Shown: piece by piece, positions 38,962-50,190 of the stretch
How the letters are laid out: the number at the start of each line of letters is the position of its first letter
Position numbering within the stretch: the stretch's first letter is position 1
NCBI RefSeq assembly: GCF_037325665.1
Contig: NC_090254.1
Coordinates: 21,077,355 to 21,141,354, forward strand
DNA: 64,000 bases
Direction: 5' to 3'
Source: Littorina saxatilis
Lineage: Eukaryota; Mollusca; Gastropoda; Littorinimorpha; Littorinidae
Notes under the pieces: generated by a model
What the model was told of the DNA's origin: nothing
Seen by the model: the letters and a program-made list of their open reading frames with translations, nothing else
The model's database searches: none
Program-made: the position numbers and the translations under genes

Positions 38962-41900
38962 AAAGGACACACGCACATGCATTGGAAATCATGATATAGG
39001 GCACAGGCACACACTGAACATCCTGGTAAACTGTGCAAAATATGCAAAACGTTTGTAATAATTCAGTCCATCACGATTGAGAGAGTATGTTTATATTGTT
39101 CCATGGTAAATTTGTGCAGGTGTGATCAGGAAAATGGGAAGCAATCGCATGCAGGTTCTTCCCTCTCGTTTTGAGTGGGAGCGTTGGAAGAATGACATTG
39201 TAAGTACATGATTGAGGTTAATTAGAATGTTTTAATTTTGTGTGATTATTGCCAATGTTGTAGTGATTACTTAGCTTTTTTGTGCACAACAAATTAAGCT
39301 GGGATAACATCACAATTCCTGTAACTGTAAGCATGAAGTCTCATCAAAACATTTGAAAATAACTTATAAGTCATGTTTTCTGACTCATAAACCAATTTAT
39401 AGGAAATAAGCATGTTCTTACATTTGCATTTCTATTGATAATTAGCATGAATTGCTGGGCTTTGATATGCGTGGTAATGAGTGTTCTGTTCTTGTTTTGC
39501 TACCAGCATTTTTACCTCTTCTTGGGTTTCGCACCAATGGGATTGCTGATCATGTACTGCAACTTGGTCACTGGTAAGTTGCTTTGTGTGGGTACTTATT
39601 TTTTCAGAAAACCCCAGAAAACCTGAAAACCTAAAACAAAAACCATCTAAAATAACTAAATCTATCTTCAAAGTGAAGTTTTGGTCATGGCTGTGAGAAG
39701 TCATGCCTGATTCATGTTATATGCACCCTTTTTGTGTGTGTTTAGAGTCAGATTTTTGACGAAGTCGATTCAACAATTTCAATGCAAGGGAGTTAACTCC
39801 TGTTATCATAAAGCACACAAGTATTGATGATGTCATACACACATGGATACATACACCCTCGCACATGTCAATGGATAACTTTCATCAGTGATAAAACAAA
39901 AGATTCTCTTTTTTCTGTTGAAAATCATGTTCAGATCATAAATGAAAACAACAATGACTCTCACAGGATGCATTTTTCTATTTTCTAATGAGGTTTTCTG
40001 AGGTTTTCGAAGAAAAGTAGTACCGGCTTTGTGTTACTTTTTTCTTCTGCTTTTTTTCCTGAACAATTTGACATTTTTGAAAAGTTAACCAAATAAGACA
40101 TTCACCACTAAATTCCTGGAGAACACTGGGCAAGAACATAATCTGTATTGTGTACTAACTGTGTCAGAAAGTTATTTTTGGTTTGAACGAATTACCAACT
40201 TGATAAAGTCGACACAAGCTCTCATAAGTAAATTTGTGTCCATTTCAAAGCAAGTGGCAAGTGCAAACTCTTTTGTAGTTTTAATATTCCATTTTCATCT
40301 GTGTAATTATGTTTTACCTTGCATTCAAATCGGTAGTTCTTATATGCAGTACTGCAATGTTTTCTTCATATATTTAATAATTTATATAAATGTTATTTCA
40401 GGTCAGGCAGAACTGACTGATGTTCCGGAAGACTATGAACCCATGCCATGGGAATATTATAAAGTGAGTTAATATTCTGTTTGCCTTTGTTCATATATAT
40501 ATGTGTTTGTTGGAATTCTGTCACAGTGATCACAAAAATTAGTCATCTCACTTATTTCTCATCAAATCAGTTGGTCAGTTTGCAGTATTCTTGACTTGTA
40601 TAATGTAAAATTGAGTTGGTCACTTTACTAGATTCAAGGGAAAGAGGATGGGATATGTTCAATTCAAATGCATCTGTGACAAATGACCAGCATCTGACCA
40701 AGCATTAAGTGGATTTAAACATCATTAATATTAAACAGAGTAATAACACTATTAACTTACCATCCCGAAGAAGGCAGTAACGTGCCGAAATATTGATTAT
40801 AGATCTATATATATACGACTTGTGTCTGTGTGTCTGTGTCTTCGCGATGCACGGCCAAAGTTCTCGATGGATCTGCTTCAAATTTGGTGGGCTTATTCAG
40901 AGAGACCCCGGACACAACCTCATCGATGAGATATTTCAACACGTGCTCTCAGCGCGCAGCGCTGAACCGATTTTGGTTCCACCTCAGCTACCCGGGCCCC
41001 CATACCGACACACCAAAGCCAAAGTTCTCGGTGGATCTTTTTCAAATTTGGACACCGTATTCAGCTACACCCCGGACACAATATCATCGATGAGATATTT
41101 CAACACGTGCTCTCAGCGCGCAGCGCTGAACCGATTTTGGTTTTTGTGTTCATTTCACCATTCCCAGTAACTCTCCCTTATCTTCTCCATGTTTTCAGCG
41201 TTTACCTCCCTTCCTTCGTATGGTGCACTATAGTATGAGGGGGCATCTTCGGATATTCCCAGCGTTCTGTTACTATTTTTAGAAGGTCACCGCAGTGTCC
41301 AGAACGTAAATTGGACCCGTAAATTATCCTCACTGTAAAAGTGCAAAGGTCGAATCAATTTATAGCCACGCGAAAAATACACTGTCATCTATCTCTCTAT
41401 AGATACGGCTTCTCTGTGTTTGTGTGTGTGTGTGTGTGTGTGTCTCTCTATGTGAGCAACACCTGTGGATTGTTCAGTTCTGTTTGTGATGTGGTCTGGC
41501 GGCTTTTGTGTATTTGTATGTACTGGTCTTCCTTTCAGAAGCCATAACAGTTCAAAAGGGCTTAGAGATAAGCTCTAAATTGCTCAGTCCTGTTTGAGTG
41601 GAGTTCGCCTCCAAAGGTGATTAACTCTTTCAACACGTCCACCCTATGACATGACTATACACTCAGAACGCATGCGCCAAAGCATATAAATAGCCTGCTG
41701 ACAACCAAAATTGGGACATTTTGAACAAAATATTGTATTTTGAAAAAAATATTGTAAAAAAACTAGTACATGTGGAGATTTACTTTTTGCACACAATTAA
41801 AGAAAGATTTTTCATTGTTTCAGAAATGTACTTTGTATTTGTCAAAAGGCTTGTTGTGTTTGTGTGGTATGCTATTGAAAATGTCAATAAATAGCCTGCT

Positions 41901-44900
41901 GACAACCAAAATTGGAAAATTTTGAAAAAAATATTGTATTTTGAAAAAAATATTGTAAAAAAAACTAGTATATGTGGAGACTTACTTTTTGCACACAATT
42001 AAAGAAAGATCTTTCATTGTTTCAGAAATGTACTTTGTATTTGTCAAAAGGCTTGTTGTGTTTGTGTGGTATGCTATTGAAAATGTCAACAATTTAAATA
42101 AAAAAAAGTCCAGAGGCACCACATAAATACTACAGACATGTTTGAAAATATGCACAAAATGTTGTTAGTGAATACTCAAAAAAGAATTTACTAACCTGAA
42201 TGATACAATGAGATGACTGGGTGATGACTATGATGAATATATCCATGTAGAAGAAAAGAAACACTTGCTGTCCCAGTATTTACAGTGCCACAGAGCACAG
42301 CTCAACGCAAAACGCCACACCACATTCCAGGCACCAGAATCGAGTCCCATTGCGTTGGGTTTTATCCATAGAAGAAAAGAAACACTTGCTGTCACAGTAT
42401 TTACAGTTTTTGTATAAATGACTTGTTTAGAACTCGGTTTATGCACGGAGAACATCCTTCTTTGTGTGCCACACTTCGAAGCACGGCTCAACACAAAGCG
42501 CCACAGCCATGTGGCCACAGAACATTCCCGGTCACCAGAATCGCGTCCGTCCGCTTGCATTGGGTTTTGGCCAAAGTAGCATTGACACCTCGAGCTCTTG
42601 ATTTGGCTAACTCATTCACCCTCATCACTCACTTATCCATCTATCACAACAACACTGTTTCATGCACACACAGTCACTACCTTCCTTCTGCACGCCGCTT
42701 CGCTTCGCAACAACACTGACAACTCGCGACATTTTGGAATCCTAAATATGAAACTAAGGCATGGGTTGGTCCCGTCAATGACCTGTAGTATCCAAACTAA
42801 CCAATGAAATCAACTGTTCTGGGAGTTATTTGTCGCGTATGGTAATGCAGCCGACCTCTGAACCTATGACGTGGGTTTTCGTATGGAAAATCCCCAGCGT
42901 GGTATTTTCCACTTCCAACGCTACTATTAAGGCGGTGTGTGGCGAAGCGACTCACGCACCTTACGCACGGATTCTGGCGGCGTGCTGACAACGGCATGAT
43001 CAGTGAACGCTTGTATTCGGGCGGCGCGTCGCGAAAAAGTTAACACGGTTACATTCGTCGACAAGGATGGGACTCGATATGGTCAGGAATGGCATTATGG
43101 CCACTGAATCATTTTCGTGCTGTTCCCATTCCACGAATCTGGGAGGGACCTAAGCTTGGCGGGTCCATTGTTCGGACCCGGCGAAGCCGGCGTACGGCTC
43201 TAAGTACTTCTTCCCGGCGAAGCGGGTATTCATCTAGTAGATCTATATAAACGTACCTAACCTGGTTACTGGTGTGTTTTTTCTTTTTATTTGAATAATA
43301 ACACTTTTAGTTAACAAGTGCTGTTAGAGATTTTGGCAACAGCGTGCAAGTTATTCCTCACTGCCATGACAGGATTTTCTGGATGTTATTTTAATCAGTC
43401 ATTGGCAGTTGCTCAAATGACTGTGCAGGTTATAACCCCCAAGTTATTAATTACACACAGGGATTAGAAATTAGAAAAAAAAAGTGGATATAACAATGCA
43501 ATTCAGATTTAACAGTAGCAGCGGTGGCCAATTTGGGACGTTTTACGCTACAGTGGAACCCCCCTTTTAAGACCTTATTTCTCAGATTTTCTGTTCATAG
43601 CCTCTGTAAATTTACCCCCATTCTAAGACTCCCTCCTTTTTAAGACCTGATTTTCTCAGGGTTTTTTAGGTCTTAAAAGGGGGGTTCCATTGTAGCACAA
43701 AACTGTATGTGACATTTGATGTCCTAACTGAATGTTTTCAGGGTCCCATCGAGCGCTGGTTTGCCCGCTACATTTACGAATACCCCGAGAAGAGATACGA
43801 GAGAACACTGCACGTGCTGTGGGAAGAGGGAGAGAGAGTCAAAGTCAGGTAAACCCTATTGTCTTTCGTTTGTTTTGTTTCTGGAAAATGGGGCGGGGAA
43901 ATAGCTCAGTCGGTAGCAGCGCTGGCTTCAAAACCAGTTGTCGCTTTCAGCGTGGGTTCTATTCCCAAGTTGGTCAGGGATTTTTCGATAAAGGACCAAA
44001 GTTCACAGCGAAAGTCTCGGTGCTTGGAAACATGAATATACGCATGCAGAAAAAATAAGAAAAAGATGGGTAGCGCCGTATACTGTATGGCAGCTCGCTT
44101 TCCCCAGTGAGAAAGCAGCCTTAATTTTCATGAGGGTAACCTCACAGGACTATATAAAATCTTATCCTGATCCTTAAACATACAGAAACTGAATAACCAG
44201 AGCAGAGGTGCAAGAGAAAGTTACCACTCGAACGGGATCCAGCCGCTGTGTTTGATTGGTTGAAACTGAGATTTGTTGTGGTTTCAACGAATCAGAACCC
44301 GCGGTTTGTTCTCTCCCGTTCGGGTGGCGCCCACTTTTGGTTCGTGCCCCTCGGCCCAGGAAGCGGAAGGTAAGGGGATGGTTATTGATCTCGCATAAAT
44401 TTAGCCCAGTGAGAAGATATGTCTCAAAAAGTTTTACCTGGGATATGTACACTTGAACCTGTCGGTGAGGACCGCCCAAGGACTGGTAACCAATGGTAAC
44501 TATCGACATGTGGTCATTGAGGAAAGTGACTTCTTTTATTTTTTAGAAAAGTAAACAACTTGGATTCTTTCAGGTGGTCGTTACGTATCAAGAGGTAAGC
44601 GTCAGGGCTGATTTGACTGTAGTATACTATTACGTTCCATATTGTCATTTCTTTTGTCCCAAAAATCAAAGAGGTCCTATGATCAAAGTTTACATAACAA
44701 AATTGTGACACACTGCAAAGACCTGTTTAACTGGGAATCATTTATATGTTTTCTGGCCTGCAGGAAACTGGAAAAGAAAGTGAGAGCACTCATGCATGAC
44801 CGACAAGACTACAAGGGCTGGTACTACACCCCTGTGGACAAGTCGCGCATCGACGCAGCCCACAAGGCACAGAAAAGCTGGCAGGAGGACCGTACTGGTA

Positions 44901-44914
44901 CCCGCATACCCTAG
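38598..44914 (+). CDS. NDUFB5: NDUFB5, complex I SGDH subunit (complete)
   Basis: Accessory subunit of mitochondrial NADH:ubiquinone oxidoreductase, in the membrane arm. Exons 38598-38712, 39120-39199, 39507-39573, 40402-40463, 43742-43848 and 44764-44914; GT/AG borders and phases agree; 193 aa (human 189). The N-terminus (MVAMSLLRPALGPGARAFLL) is a basic, Arg-containing mitochondrial presequence. One transmembrane helix, FYLFLGFAPMGLLIMYCNLV, follows VLPSRFEWERWKND. Family motifs then appear: ELTDVPEDYEPMPWEYYK, PIERWFARYIYEYPEKRYE and GWYYTPVDKSRID. A second in-frame ATG at 38607 is possible, but the first has a good context. Intron 4 (40464-43741) contains a Helitron-like element and a MITE. 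Confidence 0.96.
38936..38961. repeat. (CA)n microsatellite
   Basis: Short CA run in NDUFB5 intron 1. Confidence 0.9.
40804..43237 (+). mobile_element. Helitron-like non-autonomous element
   Basis: Begins TC after an A (a|tctatatatatacgacttg) and ends CTAG before a T (ttcatctag|t). A short hairpin cccggcgaagcggg lies a few bases from the end, as Helitrons require. No Rep/helicase coding is visible. Inside are a duplicated block (ttcaaatttgg to tgaaccgattttgg) near 40860 and 41030, and two copies of a 201-bp unit starting at about 41688 and 41889. A second Helitron-like start (tctctatagatacggcttct) near 41395 suggests a composite of more than one copy. Confidence 0.6.
43549..43694. mobile_element. 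MITE (ACAGTGGAACC family) next to NDUFB5 exon 5
   Basis: Ends tacagtggaaccccccttt and aaaggggggttccattgta; 47 bases upstream of the exon 5 start at 43742, so it borders the branch-point region. Confidence 0.9.
43889..44165 (+). mobile_element. tRNA-derived SINE
   Basis: The head ggggcggggaaatagctcag, ggcttcaaaaccag and gcgtgggttctattccca carry A- and B-box-like motifs. The body ends in gagggtaacctcacaggact and taaaatcttatcctgatcct. The exact end and target duplication are not resolved. Confidence 0.6.
44222..44335. repeat. Foldback element in NDUFB5 intron 5
   Basis: ccactcgaacggga at the left pairs with tcccgttcgggtgg at the right, and ttgattggttgaaac pairs with gtttcaacgaatcagaa inside. 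An imperfect hairpin MITE. Confidence 0.6.
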
Positions 44915-45031
44915 TTGTCGCCCCTGGCCAGGGCAATTTCTGTGTGTAGTCCATAGACTGTTGACGTTTGTGTGTGCAAGAATTGGGAGTGTTCTGTGTA
45001 AATTTCTGTTGTCAGTGTGAGAGATTGCGAT

Positions 45032-45037
45032 ATTAAA
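45032..45037 (+). terminator. Candidate polyadenylation signal of NDUFB5
   Basis: ATTAAA 118 bases after the stop, followed by a GT-rich stretch from 45070. Placement is by motif only. Confidence 0.5.
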
Positions 45038-45069
45038 AGCAGTTAGCGAATTTTCATTGTGATCTTAAG

Positions 45070-45215
45070 CGTGTGTGTGTGTGTGTGTGTGTGATGTGTG
45101 TGTGTGTGTGATGTGTGTGTGTGTGCAAGCAAATGAGAAAGAAAGAACGGTGATAGTTTCATTGGGATCTTAAGTTAGTGTTTCTTTCTCTGTGTGTGTG
45201 TGTGTGTGTGTGCCC
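45070..45215. repeat. (GT)n microsatellite with a duplicated flank
   Basis: GT runs separated by copies of gcaaatgagaaagaaagaacgg and ttcattgggatctt; the block repeats about three times to 45300. Confidence 0.85.
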
Positions 45216-45850
45216 AAGCAAATGATAAAGAGAGAATGGTGAGAATATTCATTGGGATCTTGGTTGTGTGGGTGTGTGTAAACCCATGCAAATGAAAAAG
45301 AAAGAGAAAACCTCTCCTCACCTTGCAATTAATTCATAGGAGTCGGGAAAACAGTAACACTAATAGATTAGTGTCTAGCAGTGATTAAATTATATCACTG
45401 GAATGTATGTTGGAGGAAAACAGCAGGAATCACAAGCTTGATTACAAGTATTCATATGGCACATACAAACTGTCTGTGCATAATTTCACTAATCCTTCCC
45501 AAGAACTGTGCATGAGGTGAGCGAGTGTGTTTACAAACTTGTTTGTGGTGTAAATGTGAGAACATCCCAAGCGAACAGAAGTTTGAAAATGTTCACATTG
45601 TTCCGAGGTTGTATGTTGGTATGTGTGGGAGAGATAGGCTGAGAAAGATTTCTATGATGCTGGATGTATGGCAGGTCTCTTTCAAACAAAACAACACGAT
45701 AGCTGAAATATTTTCACATATATTATTCAGATAGATTTAAGAGCAGGGAAGCAGAATCCATACAACAGAATACCAGATTTGAACAAAGGAAACCCCATTT
45801 TAAACGGCCATATCACATGGATTAAATCAAGAGTGAGGAAATACCAACAT

Positions 45851-46221
45851 TTCTTTCTTTCTTTATTTGGTGTTTAACGTTGTTTTCAACCGTTCAAGGT
45901 TACATCGCAACGGGGAAAGGGGGGAGATGGGATAGAGCCACTTGTTAATTGTTTCTTGTTCACAAAAGCACTAATCAAAAAATTGCTCCACGGGCTTGCA
46001 ACGTAGTACAATAGATGACCTTACTGGGAGAATGCAAGTTTCCAGTACAAAGGACTTAACATTTCTTACATACTGCTTGACTAAATTCTTTACAAACATT
46101 GACTATATTCTATACAAGAAACACTTAACAAGGGTAAAAAAGAGAAACAGAATCCGTTAGTCGCTTCATACGACATGCTGGGGAGCATCGGGTAAATTCT
46201 TCCCCCTAACCCGCTGGGGGT
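45851..46221 (-). mobile_element. Full-length SINE (family M), minus strand
   Basis: Inverse copy of the element at 20541, with a 12-bp target duplication aaataccaacat at 45839-45850 and 46222-46233. Confidence 0.88.
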
Positions 46222-47171
46222 AAATACCAACATAGCTCAGAACAACTTCATCAAAATGGCAGATGAATTTTACAATCTCGCTAAAGGATTCGACTGTCGT
46301 ATCCACATTAAACATTCCCTCTTCAGCGGCCTTTCCCCAGAGGTTTTACAGGGCACCAAATCATAATGAATCGACCATATCAATCAAAAGCAAACTAAAT
46401 AGAAATCTGAGCACACAGGTAATAATGGACACAAACTTACACTAACAGAAAGCCAAAAGCATGTCAAATGATCGCAAAAATCACAAATATTTAGTCAAAC
46501 AAACTTTTTTTTTAAAGATCTACTGCTGAACAGGAAAAATATTATCTCCTCTTCCCTCCACACAAGTAATAATAAACGTGTTATATGTTACATAGTCACA
46601 TGTTATACATGGCAACCTACCCCCCCCCCCCCCCCCCCCAAACCCAAACAAATAATGATTACACAAACTAAAAACATTGTAAGGCTGGGAGTGTCCAAGT
46701 TATCACCAAAACCATTGCAAGAAAGATTTCTTACTTTGTTCAAACCCCCCCTCACACCATACACATGACATGTACAGTCAAATGGCCATGTGGTGGAGAA
46801 ATCGCTCAAAAAAACAAACACTGAATATTCCACAGACTCCAATAACAGAATAACATACCATAATTATGCACTCTAGACACACACACACACACACACACAA
46901 AGTAAGAACAACTGACATGGGATTCTAAATTCTCCAGTTTTACTGAAACTTCTACATTGTAACAGCGAGCAAAGCTGTACTTATTAATGCTTATTTCGAC
47001 TAACAAAAACTTTGTGCTGTCATGTTTAGCAGACAAAACTATTGGGATTTAAACAAATATAATCTGAATATAGCTACATGTATAGCAAAAACAGTTCCAA
47101 GGCCAACCAGCTATTACAATGCAGTTCCTTTGGTCTACCTGCACATGGGGAGCTAAACTATTTCCAAACTG

Positions 47172-47474
47172 CATGGGTGTTACTCTTCCGGCTTTTGCCG
47201 GATTTCCGGTTTTTGAAAAAATCTGAAGCCGGAAATTCCGGTTTTCCGGGTTTTCAACAAAAAAAAAGCTTCGTTTCGCTAAGTTGAAATAACGAGCAGT
47301 GGTTCCGATCCGACTTTTGACACCGGTTCGCATGCTTTCTCGGTTCGCTCCCTTGGATTTGCCGCCATCTTGCTTATTATGATTTGGTTTCGTCGGTGTC
47401 CAGAAACTTTCTTTCAAACTTGAGCATTTTGGACCCCTGCCTTTCAGGTTTTTTTATTTTTCCCAGTAACACCC
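47172..47474. mobile_element. hAT-like MITE (CATGGGTG family)
   Basis: Ends catgggtgttactcttccgg and agtaacaccca; subterminal tgccggatttccggtttttg pairs with ccggaaattccggttttccg. The 8-bp flanks ccaaactg and tgaaactg match at six positions. Confidence 0.7.
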
Positions 47475-47856
47475 ATGAAACTGTAAAGAAGTAAAGTTAG
47501 AGGCACTTCACCAAGAAACAGCGCTAACGTAGATTGTCATTATACAGTGCTTTACTTGGAATAACTGAACGTCTCAAAGACAAATTGTCGCAGTTAATGT
47601 ATTCCTGCACTGTGATGTCAGACCTCCAAAACCAAAACTGATTTGTGTATCTCTTGGGGTCACTTGAGACAGTCTTTGACAGTTAAAGTCTCTTTAAAGT
47701 GACCCGTTATCATAACATACTTGTACTGAAAGGTCATCAGTGGTCACTCCAAAGGTTGTCCTGCAAGTCAGGTAGCACCTGATACCTTTAAACCTTGTCG
47801 TTGTTGTGATCAACAAATGAGCAAAAGATTCGAGTCACACATCTAAGGATTCCAGA

Positions 47857-48091
47857 TAAGGCCAAAAAAAAAAAGGTCTGTTTACGGTAACATAGGCCAA
47901 AAAAATAGGGTCGGTAGGTCGGGATTTTTTTTTCTTTTTTTCCCCAAAAAACCATATTTTTACGTTATTTTGCAAAAAAAACAAGATTTTTTTCTTCTTT
48001 CCCAAATGCCAAAAAAAAAGTCTAGGGTCGCGCGAAAAGAATAGGGTCGGTCGGGTTACCGTAACCACACCTATTTTTTTTTTTGGCCTAA
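47857..48091. mobile_element. MITE (TAGGCC / GGTTACGGTAAC family)
   Basis: taaggccaaaaa and ggtctgtttacggtaacata at the left; gggttaccgtaaccacacct and ttttggccta at the right. Confidence 0.85.
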
Positions 48092-48300
48092 TACATTTTG
48101 AAATGGCCGGGGAGGACATTAGGTTAGATTTTACCCAAGAATCAAGAACAGTAAAATACTTTCTTCATGTTACTTATCAGTGAATTGCAAATAGTATTAA
48201 GTGTAATTTATATTCAATCTGCACTCACAAAACAGTCTAAGTCTGGATTTGATGAAAGGAAATGCTGCAAAGGAAATAAAAGATGACATCCCCTTCCCCC

Positions 48301-48331
<31 letters not shown>

Positions 48332-50101
48332 CCCACAATCCAAATTAGATTTCACTGCAGATGACATAGCAAAGTTTAAAAAAGTGAAAGAGCACCACGG
48401 ACAGCTACATATGTGCTCAACTGAAGTGATAAAAAAAAGTCAAGGATGAAAGCAAACTCACTTCATATAAAGCAGTCAATAAACATCACACACAAAAACA
48501 GTGCTGTGTGGAGAAAATTAGTATGTTTCCAATCAGCATCCCCCCAAAAAATACAAAAAAGAAACGAGCAATCCCCACAACAACAAAATCAGTCTATATC
48601 ACATGAGCAGAAGAAACATTATGCAGAACAGTGTAAACAGAAAAAAACGCACTAAAACTCGCACAGCCACCATACCTGCGCATGGTAACACATGCAGCCT
48701 ACGGTTCCAAAACTCAAACAATATTCTGCACACGCATGGAACACAACTCAAACAGTGAAACTTTCATGGGGGAGAAATGTATGCTCTCAGAAAGTTGACA
48801 CGAGAACTATGACTGAAGACAGAAGACTGGCCTTCACCGCAATGCTGAAGAAACCATTGATTTTTTTCCTCTTTCTCTTGAATAACAGCAAAGCAAGCAC
48901 ACTGCTCAGCCTTTAAAATTTGTAAGGCAAGAATTTGCACCATTTAAGAAGAAAGCAGGTAAAGAATTGTCGGTCTACGTGATACAGTCCAACATAAAGG
49001 GTCCCATGCTCCAGGGCAACCACAGTGGTAACAATAGTGAAAGAGAATATGAAGTATTCCAGCTAACTGTGATAAATGTACAAAGGATATACTATACAAT
49101 TTCATGGCAACGACGTATATTAAAGAAAGAAAAAAAGCAAACAAAAAAATAAGGAAAGTATACCCCTCAAAAACAAAAACAAACAGAGCAGAAAGTTACA
49201 AATTTATATAAAAAAACACATTATTTATGTTACATTTGTATGAGTTTTAAAAGCAAATGTACTGCCTTTCCTTCTAGCAACACTCAAAATACCTCTGCAT
49301 TATGAGAAAAAAAAGTGGGAAAAAAAGATACATTAATCACAGCACTTACACACAAAAATTTAAAACTAACAAAAAAACACAAAAAAATCAGATAATCTCA
49401 TTCTCACTCAATACACATAAAGATACATCAAAGTGCCATGAATGAATGACAAAAGGTACAAAACATGAGCATCATCGAATGTAACTTTCAAATGTTGAAT
49501 CCACCATGGAATGGGTACTCAACTTACATCATGAACATGTGCGAGTATCCTAGACAACATACTTTCACCCACACATTAGCAAACTCATACCGGCTGGAAA
49601 TATATAAGTAAAAAACAATCACACCAAGCACACATCCAGATAAACATTCTCTTCAACGTCAGTGTGTAGTTATCACTTTTCAACATCCTGAAAGTTATAT
49701 TTAAACCACACACAAAAATAACAACTATTTGTTGATGAACTAACCCACAGATTAAGAACTGCTGTTACGAAAAAATACTGTGCAGAAGTTCTTCAAATCC
49801 CTTTTAACTTTGGCCTCAGCAATATGTCCACACTGAAACTCACCTAGATATCATCAATTAACACCAACAGGGAACAAATATTGTAGGCCCTTTCAACATT
49901 TTTCTTTAACCCTTTCCAAAAAGATTAACCCGGCACCCTCTTCCAAACACACAGACATATCCATACCTCTAAACTTCCTGGCCAAATTCAGGAGGAACAC
50001 AATCTCTCCAAGATTTCTCTTTATTCCTCTCCCTCTACCCCCCCCCTCCGCCTTCAACACTCTCCCCTCCCACCCCCCTACCCCTCTCACCCCCGAAAAA
50101 A

Positions 50102-50137
<36 letters not shown>

Positions 50138-50190
50138 CAAACAAGATGAAATGGTTAGGCACAATGAAGTTGAAGACGAGACAGCCATGT

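Larger units (their letters stand above)
44915..50190. other. Intergenic region between convergent NDUFB5 and M6PR
   Basis: Contains (GT)n runs (45070-45215), a SINE, two MITEs, poly-C runs (46619-46640 and 48290-48327) and (CA)n (50104-50135). M6PR transcription must terminate here; a tttatt at 50020-50025 (AATAAA on the minus strand) is one candidate. 48100-49990 is AT-rich with nothing recognised. Confidence 0.6.

Noticed and set aside
42228-42560. 110-codon antisense frame inside the Helitron-like element, possibly captured gene sequence
   Set aside because: It spans two copies of an internal duplication and shows no known domain; insufficient evidence for gene capture.
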